The notes beneath the pieces were generated by a model that had not been told where the DNA came from, ran no database searches, and saw nothing but the letters and a program-made list of their open reading frames with translations. 64,000 nucleotides of DNA from Psychrobacter sp. 1044. GTDB lineage: Bacteria; Pseudomonadota; Gammaproteobacteria; Pseudomonadales; Moraxellaceae. Positions 54,658 to 63,521 of this stretch are shown here, piece by piece. The translations under genes and the position numbers were made by a program. Positions within the stretch are counted from its first letter, which is position 1. The number at the start of each line of letters is the position of its first letter. The stretch spans positions 62,001 to 126,000 of the forward strand of contig NZ_CAJHAZ010000011.1 of NCBI RefSeq assembly GCF_904846525.1, written 5' to 3'.

Positions 54658-55245
54658 ATGACAAAGAAACCAGAAGTATTTATTTCAGTTGATATTGAAA
54701 CAGCAGGGCCGATTGTCAGTGAGCACAGTATGATGACTATCGGAGCGTGTCTTGTTTACGAACCTGAAATTAATTTCTCTATTATGCTTAAGCCGATAAG
54801 TGAAATGTTCATTCCTGAGGCATTAGAAGTAACAGGTTTGACATTAGAACAAACTGAAAAAGAGGGTTTCACTCCTATTGAAGCTATGAAGAAGTTTAGT
54901 ACCTGGATCAATAGCAACGTTCCTAAAAATTATAGACCTGTGTTTGTTGGTTTAAATGCGCCATTCGATTGGTCATTTATTAACTATTACTTTTTAAAGT
55001 ATATCGAGCATAACCCTTTTGGCATAAGCGCTATAGATATAAAAGCAGTTTTTATGGGAGCTACTGGTTGTAGTTGGTATGATACTAAGTCGAGCTCTAT
55101 TGATAGAATGGTTGCCCCTAGTTTAGAAGGCAATCACGATGCTTTAGCCGATGCTAAATATCAAGCTGAGCTATTTAGATTGGTATATACGTTAAGTGAG
55201 TCTAAGGGACGTAGCTTAGAGTCAAATGTCTCTGTAGAGAGATGA
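54658..55245 (+). CDS. cap18: DEDDh 3'-5' exonuclease, Cap18-like CBASS accessory
   Basis: The 195-residue protein has the RNase T/DnaQ exonuclease fold with D12-x-E14 in SVDIETAGP, D104 in LNAPFDWSF, and H160 with D165 in NHDALADAKYQ, a complete DEDDh set. It is the fifth gene of the operon. Exonucleases called Cap18 are known in some type III CBASS operons, usually next to Cap19; their role (signal turnover, or processing of phage or host nucleic acid) is unsettled as far as I know. AAGGGC lies before the ATG. Confidence 0.82.
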   Translation: MTKKPEVFISVDIETAGPIVSEHSMMTIGACLVYEPEINFSIMLKPISEMFIPEALEVTGLTLEQTEKEGFTPIEAMKKFSTWINSNVPKNYRPVFVGLNAPFDWSFINYYFLKYIEHNPFGISAIDIKAVFMGATGCSWYDTKSSSIDRMVAPSLEGNHDALADAKYQAELFRLVYTLSESKGRSLESNVSVER

Positions 55246-55292
55246 CAAATCTGTTCTGTGATTAAATCACGAACTACAAAGTAGGGATGTCT

Positions 55293-55766
55293 ATGACCAA
55301 CGGAATAAGCTCTGAGCAAGCCTTTGAGCATGCATGGAAATATTTTGAATTGCACTCTAGCCAAAGAACGATTTTATTTAATTACTTTTTATTTATTATA
55401 GCGGGTTTGGGTGCAGGTATTGGAGCAACTTTACAAGCGTCTAATGATCTTTTATACATTGGTACATTTTTAAGTATATTCGTTGTTTTAGTATCTATTG
55501 TTTTTTGGAAGCTAGACCAGAGAACTTCATTTTTAGTCAAACAGTCAGAATCAATACTAAAAAAATTAGAAAGTAATTCAGATAGCACTATTGGTATATT
55601 TATAAACGAAAATGCAAATTTAATTAGAGAAAATAATAATCGAAACTATTTTAGCAAAATACTAACCTATGGAGCTGTATTTAGATTTACTTTTGGGGTT
55701 ACAAGTTCTGTAGGAATTGGTTTGGTTCTTTTATTCGTAACAAAAATATTAGGCTGCTTGACTTAA
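55293..55766 (+). CDS. cap19: three-TM CBASS accessory protein, Cap19-like
   Basis: About 157 residues. Membrane segments lie at about 28-46, 53-72 and 128-152, with a charged, Lys/Glu/Asn-rich loop of about 55 residues between the second and third. AGGG is spaced 6 nt from ATG 55293; ATG 55287 in the same frame is possible. It sits directly after the Cap18-like exonuclease, which is the Cap19 context. The function could be a membrane-disrupting second effector or an anchor; this is inference from position and topology. Confidence 0.7.
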   Translation: MTNGISSEQAFEHAWKYFELHSSQRTILFNYFLFIIAGLGAGIGATLQASNDLLYIGTFLSIFVVLVSIVFWKLDQRTSFLVKQSESILKKLESNSDSTIGIFINENANLIRENNNRNYFSKILTYGAVFRFTFGVTSSVGIGLVLLFVTKILGCLT

Positions 55767-56045
55767 CAAACCCCGATATTAATAGCGTCACCCAAGAAAA
55801 GTGAATTTCGTACTCCAGCCCTTTACACTGTATAGAGAATAGCATATAGAGCTTTTCCGACTTGTCAGAGCAAGATTTTTCTATGGTATATGCAGATATT
55901 GATGATATTTTAAACACCATAATTTTGAGGGACTTACCACCTAATAAGTTATAGTTTCAATAAGAACTTGACCTACTTTAGCGTTAACTATTTCTAGTAT
56001 CGATCTCAATTTTCAGCATAGCTCAAACTGACTACATCAGTATAT
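55767..56045. other. gene-free stretch between CBASS and exoX-like gene
   Basis: About 280 bp of AT-rich DNA with no gene and no strong terminator seen. It separates the rightward CBASS operon from leftward exoX-like and sspA. Confidence 0.4.
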
Positions 56046-56762
56046 TTATACCGACTCTAATGCTTGCTGGCATGCTTGAGCTAAATAAGGGTCAACACTG
56101 TCCTGTTTGAGCAGCCATTTAATATAGCCAGTACCTTCAGAGCTCGCAGCTAAATCTGCAATAGCCTCACCCTTATGCTTACCAAAACTTAAGTGTGTGG
56201 GTATACGTGCCATTTGACTAAACTCATATAAGTTCTCCACATCACTTATCTCATGACCTTGACTGTTAGCCATATCAATCAGACTACCAAGCACTAGCTC
56301 AGTGAAGTAGATGTCAGCAATGGCAGCATGCGCGTTCTTTGCTTGAGCGCGCGCTATATCACGGTGGAAGTGATAGAGAAGGGATACTAGCTTATGGCTC
56401 TCAAGCGTAGGAAGGAGAAAGTTAGCCATCGCATTGGTACAAATTAACTTAGGCTCATGGGTCACGCCAGCATTTTTGAGAACGGCCATGTCAAAATCAA
56501 TATTGTGGCCAATTAAATACTTAACACTACTAGGTAGTCTGAAGTTTGTATGAGGTGGTTCATCCGCCACATCCTCATCACAAATGTGTGATATCGCCAT
56601 AGAACCTAAGCTGATTTCTTTTAGGGGATTAAAGCGCTTCGCTCTTGGCGCTTGTAACACAGTCACCTTGCCATTAATGATATCAACGATAGAGTAGGCC
56701 GCTTCAGTCATGTGCGGTTCAATCAGCCCTGTGGTTTCTGTGTCGAGTATATATGTGGTCAT
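56046..56762 (-). CDS. exoX: ExoX-like 3'-5' exonuclease with C-terminal DUF3820
   Basis: The 238-residue DnaQ-type exonuclease has D7/E9 in YILDTETTGL, IGHNIDFDMAVLKNAG, and the late His/Asp region NAHAAIADIYFTE. The C-terminal segment (about 185-238: SFGKHKGEAIADLA...YIKWLLKQ) fits DUF3820, as in E. coli ExoX. It may be a repair exonuclease or part of the island. It lies 135 bp downstream of sspA in the same direction, so it could be co-transcribed with it. Confidence 0.8.
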   Translation of the reverse strand: MTTYILDTETTGLIEPHMTEAAYSIVDIINGKVTVLQAPRAKRFNPLKEISLGSMAISHICDEDVADEPPHTNFRLPSSVKYLIGHNIDFDMAVLKNAGVTHEPKLICTNAMANFLLPTLESHKLVSLLYHFHRDIARAQAKNAHAAIADIYFTELVLGSLIDMANSQGHEISDVENLYEFSQMARIPTHLSFGKHKGEAIADLAASSEGTGYIKWLLKQDSVDPYLAQACQQALESV

Positions 56763-56897
56763 AATTGGCCTTAGTAGTACTTAATTTGATATGAGATATT
56801 TACTTTTTACGAGCTTATCTAATTTATCAGTACTGTATTAGCTACTAGTGATATCTTGCTTCACCTTATGCTACCTTCAGTCGGAATATCATAGCTG

Positions 56898-58055
56898 TTA
56901 CTCAATGACTTTCAGCTTATTGACTTCAGTTACTATCATATCTATTGTCGAATGAACCTCTGCAATCGTAGTCATTCGTCCGACACAAATTCTAAAGGCG
57001 CATTCGGCGACTTCCTTTGCTACACCCATCGACTTCATGATAGGCGAGTATTCACGATTTAAACCATCACAAGCAGATCCAAGCGAAAAAGCAATATTTG
57101 GTTGTACGTTGTTAAGAAGTTGCATACTATCAATATTTTCAATCGCTAAGTATAAGTTACCAGGATGGCGATCATCTAAGTCGCCAAACACTTGGATTGC
57201 AAGAGCTTGATTCAAACCATTTAGTAAAGTATCTCTTAGTTCTGTCAATCGTAAAATCTCCGCTTCTTTACTTTCATCTAATACTCTAGCTGCTTCGGCA
57301 AATCCAACGATGAGCGGCACAGGTAACGTGCCAGCACGAAGTCCAGCTTGTTGACCACCACCAGAAATTATGGGCATAAACTCAGGATTCTGAAGATGCT
57401 TTGAGTACAAGAGACCAATACCTGATGGCCCATATATTTTATGAGCAGATAGTGTGAGAAAGTCCACTTCCAAATCGTGACAGGCGATATTCATATAACC
57501 CGCTTGTGACGCATCGACATGTAACATCACATTATAATGCTGGCACAGCTCAGCAACTTGATAGATAGGCTGGTTTGTTCCTATAACGCCATTGGTCATA
57601 GTGCAAGAAACCCACAGAACATTATTCTGCTCAAGTTTATTCTTCATATCTTGTAGATAAATAACACCTTCTGATGTAACTTCTAAATAAACCAAATTAA
57701 GATTATATTTATCAGCGATTATTTCTAACGGGTTTAAGACGGATTTATGTTCTAAATGACTAGTTAGGATAGTATCTGCTTGCGGGCTTATTTGTTTGGC
57801 AATGGGAATGCCTGAATAGATAGCTAAGTTGTTCGCTTCAGTGGCACCTGAGGTAAACAAGAGGTCTTCCTCAAAGCAGTCATATATATCAGCGAATGTC
57901 ATGAGGCTATCACTGACTAATGTTTGTTTTTTCCAACCAAACGAGTGTCCTTCTGAATGAGGGTTGCCAGGCTGAGACCATACGCTTTGCATAGCTTTAA
58001 TAACTGATATATCGCATGGAGTATGTGAATTATAGTCTAAGTATATGTTTTTCAT
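56898..58055 (-). CDS. sspA: cysteine desulfurase of a DNA phosphorothioation system (SspA/DndA-like)
   Basis: The 385-residue PLP enzyme has TSGATEANN, the PLP-aspartate region HVDASQAG, the Schiff-base Lys in LSAHKIYGPSG and the mobile-loop active Cys in LGSACDG. It resembles NifS/IscS and provides sulfur from cysteine. It is divergent from the DUF4007-ATPase-PAPS reductase genes, the arrangement of ssp (and dnd) clusters, so SspA is a better name than a second IscS. No iron-sulfur scaffold genes are adjacent. Confidence 0.78.
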   Translation of the reverse strand: MKNIYLDYNSHTPCDISVIKAMQSVWSQPGNPHSEGHSFGWKKQTLVSDSLMTFADIYDCFEEDLLFTSGATEANNLAIYSGIPIAKQISPQADTILTSHLEHKSVLNPLEIIADKYNLNLVYLEVTSEGVIYLQDMKNKLEQNNVLWVSCTMTNGVIGTNQPIYQVAELCQHYNVMLHVDASQAGYMNIACHDLEVDFLTLSAHKIYGPSGIGLLYSKHLQNPEFMPIISGGGQQAGLRAGTLPVPLIVGFAEAARVLDESKEAEILRLTELRDTLLNGLNQALAIQVFGDLDDRHPGNLYLAIENIDSMQLLNNVQPNIAFSLGSACDGLNREYSPIMKSMGVAKEVAECAFRICVGRMTTIAEVHSTIDMIVTEVNKLKVIE

Positions 58056-58144
58056 AATATTTTCATTATTTATTTATATGGGGCAGTCTTTAAGATGAAA
58101 AGACTAGAATCTGATTACATAAAGATAGTAACATGATATACTCT

Positions 58145-58169
58145 TGCATTGGAGAGTTGTTCCAATGCA
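58145..58169. promoter_or_regulatory. 9-bp perfect palindrome in the divergent sspA-sspB promoter
   Basis: TGCATTGGA (58145-58153) and TCCAATGCA (58161-58169) are exact complements with a 7-bp spacer, about 50 bp before sspB and 90 bp before sspA. Position and symmetry suggest an operator for a dimeric regulator of the phosphorothioation genes. The regulator is not identifiable here. Confidence 0.6.
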
Positions 58170-58219
58170 GAAAACAACTAGACAAGTTTATTATAATTTA
58201 TATGGATTGATTGATATTT

Positions 58220-59236
58220 ATGCGTTACTTTGCATCTTTGATAGATAATATAAAACCAACTCTTTCAGGCCATGATACCTTCCCACTGAGATATGGCTGG
58301 TTAAAAAAAGTTCATGATCAAATTGCAATACAGTCGGAATCTGAAGAGATCGAAAACATATTCTCTCAAAATACAGCTATTGCTGACTTTGGTGTTGGTA
58401 AAAATATGTTGAATGCTATGCGGTTTTGGTCAACACAGACGGCTATGATTATCAGAGATAACAGCGCTTATTATAATACACAGCCTACTACGATAATTGA
58501 TGAAATTTCGAAAGACGGTAATGTAGACGCAACTAAACAACTCAACTCTTTTTATAACGCTGAAAATATTTTTTCTGATCATGGTTTGGATCCTTATCTA
58601 GAATCGCCTTCAACCATTTGGCTATTGCATTTGTGCCTTGTCACAAACCCTAATTTAATGACCTATTATTGGCTGTTCAATATCAATACGAAATCAGAGT
58701 TAAGCCGCGAAGAATTTGCTCGCTTATTAAAAGAGTTTTTTAAAGACCATGGCCTATCTACTCCTTCAGATTCAACAATAAAAAAAGATATTGAATGCTT
58801 GATTCAAAATTACACAACGAAAACTCGTAAAGCGACTGATGATTTTGAAAATGTATTAGAAGGCCCACTAGTAGAGCTTGGGCTATTGACCCGTGTTAAT
58901 AAACAAAACATTAGAGCGCTACGAGGTGAGAAGAACTCTTTGACACTGCATGTTTTTGTTTATGGATTAATTAACTGTTGGCAGATTCATAATGGGGCAG
59001 CTGATACCTTGTCGCTAGAGATGTGCACTTATGACGAATGCTCTCCAGGTCGGGTATTCATGTTGGATGAAGATGCGATTATAGATTATGCAGAGCAATT
59101 ACAAGACTCTAAATATTCGCTGGCTTGGACTCAGTCTGCTGGGATTCGCCAATTTCAAATAACTGATGGTAGTAGTCTTGATGCCATTTTTGAGCAATGC
59201 GTAGAAAATATCCGAAATGAAGACTATAGCCACTAA
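58220..59236 (+). CDS. sspB: DUF4007-family protein, SspB-like
   Basis: About 338 residues from ATG 58220 (a TTG reading starts at 58211). The opening TLSGHDTFPLRYGWLKK and FGVGKNMLNAMRFW is the DUF4007 signature. DUF4007 proteins are found with phosphorothioation ATPases and PAPS-reductase-like enzymes. In the SspABCD system SspB is a nickase needed for single-strand sulfur incorporation. I see no simple nuclease motif by eye, so the catalytic role rests on family and context. Confidence 0.77.
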   Translation: MRYFASLIDNIKPTLSGHDTFPLRYGWLKKVHDQIAIQSESEEIENIFSQNTAIADFGVGKNMLNAMRFWSTQTAMIIRDNSAYYNTQPTTIIDEISKDGNVDATKQLNSFYNAENIFSDHGLDPYLESPSTIWLLHLCLVTNPNLMTYYWLFNINTKSELSREEFARLLKEFFKDHGLSTPSDSTIKKDIECLIQNYTTKTRKATDDFENVLEGPLVELGLLTRVNKQNIRALRGEKNSLTLHVFVYGLINCWQIHNGAADTLSLEMCTYDECSPGRVFMLDEDAIIDYAEQLQDSKYSLAWTQSAGIRQFQITDGSSLDAIFEQCVENIRNEDYSH

Positions 59237-59300
59237 TAGATCCTGAAAAATATTTAATCACCATATTTTTAATAAATTAATTATAGAGTTATAAATAGTC

Positions 59301-62300
59301 ATGAATAATAGCCCTAACTTAGATAACTACCTTATTGACCACATCGAGCGGAACCAATATTTTCAGCGGTCTATCAATATCTATGCTGATAGCAACGACA
59401 AAGGTCCTATCAGTAACTTTTACTGTACTGCTTCCTATGAACAAATTCTAATGAATATGATTAGTCATATAAAGGGTGGACAGACAGCGTTTACTTGGAC
59501 AGGCCCTTTTGGATCTGGCAAATCTAGTTTGGCTTTATTTCTACAGGGCTTAGTAAGTCATGATAAAGAGATTGTTGAAATCGCATCTTCTAAGTTAAGC
59601 AAAAAAAATAAGACTGCTATTGTTAAACACTTTAACTCGGAAGGCCAACAATGGAAAACGCTTAACCTAACAGGTCAGACGATAGCGCCAGAGCGGATAT
59701 TTAGAGATGCACTCGGATTACCCTCAGGTGCAGATGCAAAGGAGATTTTAGAGGCATTAGATAGCTATATCGATGATGAACAACGCCTTATTATTTTTAT
59801 TGACGAGCTAGGTAAGGTGTTTGATGGTGCGGCTAAGAGTCATCGTCCAGATGATATTTATTTTCTACAACAGCTTGCTGAGTTTGTGAATAGAACTAGT
59901 GGAAGAATACTTCTAATAGGCATGTTGCATCAATCTTTTACAGCTTACGCGCGCCAAGCGACTGCTAAAACGCATAATGAGTGGATGAAGATTCAGGGTA
60001 GGTTTGTTGATTTTGCCATTACATTATCAGTTGAAGAGCAGATCTATCTGATTGGTCAAGTCATCAATATAACGAATGAACAGTTAGAAGAGCACAAAGA
60101 CAACGCTGAATTTACTGCCCAAATTCAGTCGCTAGTGGCTAATATTACTAACTACCGCCAAACCAGCTCTGAGAGTTTAACCCAGCTGTTAAGTGATGTA
60201 TTTCCTCTACATCCGCTTGTGGCAATTTTGCTATGCAAGTTGTCTCAAAAGAACTTTGGGCAAAATCAGCGTAGCATCTTTTCTTTCTTAATGTCTTCCG
60301 AACCGAACGGTTTTGGCTATTATCTGAAAAATACTAAGTTAGAAGAGTTTGCCTTATTTAAGCCCCATCAGTTCTGGGATTATCTAGATAGTAATTTAAA
60401 TAACGCTATTATTGCCTCTGAGTACAGTAAACAATGGCTACTCTCTCAAGCAGCAGTCAACCGTTATGAAGGACTTGATGACGAGGCAGCCGTTAAGTTA
60501 ATTAAAATAATTGCTTTGATTAGTATTTTCGCAGATGGTACAGGAGTGCACGCGAGTCCTGAGCTATTACAGACACTATTAGACATAGATAAAGATCAGC
60601 TAAATGATCTTATAAAGTCTTTAGAGTCTGCATCCATTATATTTTATAGTAAATTTAAACAATCTTATGTTCTTAGTGAAGGCAGCGACTTTAACCTAAA
60701 CGATGCGGTGAGAGAACAGATTCAGGATCTTGACTCGCTACCATTTGAGCAATTAGAACAGTTTGAGCCTATCGTTGCAAAGAAACATTATCAACTCACG
60801 GGTAGCCTGCGTTGGATGGAAGTTAAGCTACTTCCCGTTACCGATGGATTAGAAGAAGTACTTGCGAGTCTACAAGATGGTATAAATGCATCATTAGTTG
60901 GATACTTCTGCCTATTAATACCAAAAAATGATGAAGAAGTATTATTGGCAACAGAGATTTGCAAAAAAATAGACAGCTCTGATCAATTCAATAACTTAGT
61001 TGTCGCGGTCTTAGATAGTCATACGATTATCATCGATATGTTGAAAGATAAAATTGCACTTAGTAATATTTTAAAAAACGAAGAAAGATTGCTAAACGAT
61101 AAGATTGCAAGGCAAGAGACAGAAGGGCGTCTGGTTGAGATAGAAGATGCTTTAAATACCTTGCTTGACAAGAGTTTGAATGCATCGAAATGGTATAGCA
61201 AACATTTAGCAAGCCCTGAAACCCAGTTGAATAGATTCAAGCTTTCAGCACTTGCATCAACCATCGCCGATAAGCAAGTTACCCAAAACTTCATATGTAA
61301 TAATGAGCTGGTTAATCGTAATAAACCCTCACCTAGCGCTAAAGGCGCTATCCGTGAATTGCTTAAACGTATGATTGAACGTAGTGAAGAGGCAAGCTTA
61401 GGAATTGATAAGTTTCCACCTGAAAAGGGCGTATATGAGTCGGTTATTGTCAAAAATGGTTTGCATAAAGCAGATAGCGAGGGTAATTATTATTTTTCTA
61501 AGCCTGATGATATGCAGTTACAGGCCATCTGGAAGTGTGCCGATAACATCATTGCTGAGGCTAAAGGGGATCTAGTTACTGCTAAGGAAATCTACGAAGC
61601 CTGGCAGGCACCTCCTTATGGCGTGAAAGCAGGACTTCATGAAATCCTATACATTGCCTACATATTATCGCGTCACAGTGACTTAGCTAATTATATCAAT
61701 GGTGAATATAAGCCTTCGGTCCAATACTTATTGGCTGAGTACCTGATAAAAGTCCCTGCTGATGTAGGTGTAAGAGAGGTATCTTTCTTAGAGGGCGTCC
61801 AATCGTGGATTCATGTTTTAAGAGACAGGTTGCAAGAAGAGTTCGGCGCTCGTCTAAATACTCAGATTGAGGATGAACCACTACCGATTGCTCAAGCATT
61901 AGTTAGTATTTTCTATGGTTTGCATCCATGGATTCAGCGTACTAATACCTTATCACCTAAAACTAAGCAGCTGCGCGATATTTTGAAAAAAGCAAATGAT
62001 CCTAATCAACTGCTCTTTGATGATTTGCCTAAGTTTTTTAACGCAACAGATGATGATGATGCAAAAGTAGAAAAAATAATTGAAGGTCTACAAGAGTTAG
62101 ATAAGGTTTATCCAGATCTAGTGTCTGAGATAAATATGGGACTACAGAATTATCTTAAAATAAAAGAAGACAGTGTTAACCCTTATACTGAAATCAATAA
62201 ACGCTCAGAAGCATTATTTGGCAAGTCCGGTGATTATTTGTTAGATGCGTTTATAGCTAGACTTGTTAAATACGATGGCTCTATGAACGATGCTGAAAGT

Positions 62301-62663
62301 TTAATCAGTTTGCTGGCGGGTAATAAGCCCTCTAAGAAGTGGATCGACCAAGATATCATCAAGGCGCAACAGCGTATTGCGACGTATGGGTTTCAGTTTT
62401 TAGAAGCAGAGGTCAACGCTGATGTGAATGCCAGTCCAGATAGACAAAAAGTCGGGGTGATTACGAAGTCTCCTAATGCAACGACCAGCCGAGTAAGAGA
62501 AGCGCACATCACCTCTAAAAATATCGAGCCTATCAATAAAAAGGTAGAAGAAATTACAAACTCTCTAAAAGCAAGTCAATTCGATATGAATGATAGAATT
62601 GCTGTCATTGCGAAGCTCTTAGAAGCTCTAAATGAAGAAGATGCTGAAAAGGAAGAATCTTAA
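59301..62663 (+). CDS. sspC: large P-loop ATPase, SspC-like
   Basis: The 1120-residue protein has an N-terminal P-loop NTPase with Walker A GPFGSGKSS (68-76) and Walker B LIIFIDELGK (163-172), then VNRTSGRILLIGMLHQSF as a sensor-like segment. The remaining about 850 residues are mostly helical, with no domain I can name. It sits between the DUF4007 and PAPS-reductase genes, the place of SspC. ATP-driven action on DNA during sulfur insertion is the inferred role. Its length should be compared with known SspC proteins. Confidence 0.73.
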   Translation: MNNSPNLDNYLIDHIERNQYFQRSINIYADSNDKGPISNFYCTASYEQILMNMISHIKGGQTAFTWTGPFGSGKSSLALFLQGLVSHDKEIVEIASSKLSKKNKTAIVKHFNSEGQQWKTLNLTGQTIAPERIFRDALGLPSGADAKEILEALDSYIDDEQRLIIFIDELGKVFDGAAKSHRPDDIYFLQQLAEFVNRTSGRILLIGMLHQSFTAYARQATAKTHNEWMKIQGRFVDFAITLSVEEQIYLIGQVINITNEQLEEHKDNAEFTAQIQSLVANITNYRQTSSESLTQLLSDVFPLHPLVAILLCKLSQKNFGQNQRSIFSFLMSSEPNGFGYYLKNTKLEEFALFKPHQFWDYLDSNLNNAIIASEYSKQWLLSQAAVNRYEGLDDEAAVKLIKIIALISIFADGTGVHASPELLQTLLDIDKDQLNDLIKSLESASIIFYSKFKQSYVLSEGSDFNLNDAVREQIQDLDSLPFEQLEQFEPIVAKKHYQLTGSLRWMEVKLLPVTDGLEEVLASLQDGINASLVGYFCLLIPKNDEEVLLATEICKKIDSSDQFNNLVVAVLDSHTIIIDMLKDKIALSNILKNEERLLNDKIARQETEGRLVEIEDALNTLLDKSLNASKWYSKHLASPETQLNRFKLSALASTIADKQVTQNFICNNELVNRNKPSPSAKGAIRELLKRMIERSEEASLGIDKFPPEKGVYESVIVKNGLHKADSEGNYYFSKPDDMQLQAIWKCADNIIAEAKGDLVTAKEIYEAWQAPPYGVKAGLHEILYIAYILSRHSDLANYINGEYKPSVQYLLAEYLIKVPADVGVREVSFLEGVQSWIHVLRDRLQEEFGARLNTQIEDEPLPIAQALVSIFYGLHPWIQRTNTLSPKTKQLRDILKKANDPNQLLFDDLPKFFNATDDDDAKVEKIIEGLQELDKVYPDLVSEINMGLQNYLKIKEDSVNPYTEINKRSEALFGKSGDYLLDAFIARLVKYDGSMNDAESLISLLAGNKPSKKWIDQDIIKAQQRIATYGFQFLEAEVNADVNASPDRQKVGVITKSPNATTSRVREAHITSKNIEPINKKVEEITNSLKASQFDMNDRIAVIAKLLEALNEEDAEKEES

Positions 62664-63500
62664 ATGTCGAAAATAAAGCACGTATTAGGTATATCAGGTG
62701 GTAAAGATAGTGCAGCATTGGCTATTTATATGCGTGATAATTACCCAGATTTAGAGATTGAGTACTTCTTTACCGATACTGGCAAAGAGCTTGATGAAGT
62801 GTATGAGTATCTCTCTTATTTAGAAGGGTACTTAGGTAAACCTGTACAACACATCAATCCTGATAGAGATTTTGACTTTTGGCTAACTCAGCATAATGAT
62901 TACTTGCCATCGCCCCAGGCTCGCTGGTGTACCATCAAAATGAAGCTAAAGCCGTTTCAAGACTGGGTACAGGGCTTTTTAGATGAGGGCTATGAGGTAC
63001 ACTCATATGTCGCTATTCGTTCAGATGAGCCATACCGTACTGGTTATGACTCCAGTGATGAAAAACTGGTTATTAAACTGCCTTTCAGAGAAGACGGAAT
63101 TGATAAGCCGGGCGTTATGGATATCTTAGAAAACTCTGGAGTAGGGCTACCGTCATATTATGAGTGGCGTACTCGTAGTGGGTGTACCTTCTGCTTTTTC
63201 CAGCGTAAGATAGAATGGGTAGGGTTATTAGAGCGCCATCCTGAAGCTTTTAAAGAGGCTATGGCTTATGAGAAGGAAGCACTAGCTAACCAAACCCCCT
63301 TTACTTGGTCTGAACGTGAATCCCTAGAAGAGCTTAGTCGTCCTGAACGCATCGCTGAAATTAAAGCAGATCATGACAAGCGACTTGCTAAAATGAAGAA
63401 GCGAATTAAGGTTAATCCGCTTAGACCTGATGGTGAGCCTGAGTTAGATATGGATGATATTTATGGTCAAGGCAAAATGTGTGTGATGTGTCATAAGTAG
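62664..63500 (+). CDS. sspD: PAPS reductase-like ATP pyrophosphatase, SspD/DndC-like
   Basis: The 278-residue protein has the PP-loop SGGKDS (11-16), QARWCTIKMKLKPF and a cysteine cluster: SGCTFCFFQRKIEW (about 173-186) plus CVMCHK at the very C-terminus, which together could hold an iron-sulfur cluster as in DndC. It would activate the DNA backbone for sulfur transfer. AAGGAAG lies within the end of sspC, and the ATG directly follows the sspC stop, so translation is coupled. Confidence 0.8.
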   Translation: MSKIKHVLGISGGKDSAALAIYMRDNYPDLEIEYFFTDTGKELDEVYEYLSYLEGYLGKPVQHINPDRDFDFWLTQHNDYLPSPQARWCTIKMKLKPFQDWVQGFLDEGYEVHSYVAIRSDEPYRTGYDSSDEKLVIKLPFREDGIDKPGVMDILENSGVGLPSYYEWRTRSGCTFCFFQRKIEWVGLLERHPEAFKEAMAYEKEALANQTPFTWSERESLEELSRPERIAEIKADHDKRLAKMKKRIKVNPLRPDGEPELDMDDIYGQGKMCVMCHK

Positions 63501-63521
63501 AAATTATCTACAAGTACATGA

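Noticed and set aside
56898..63500. Assignment as a Dnd (DndABCDE) system
   Set aside because: No DndB, DndD (SMC-like) or DndE homologue is seen; DUF4007 and the large N-terminal P-loop ATPase fit Ssp better.
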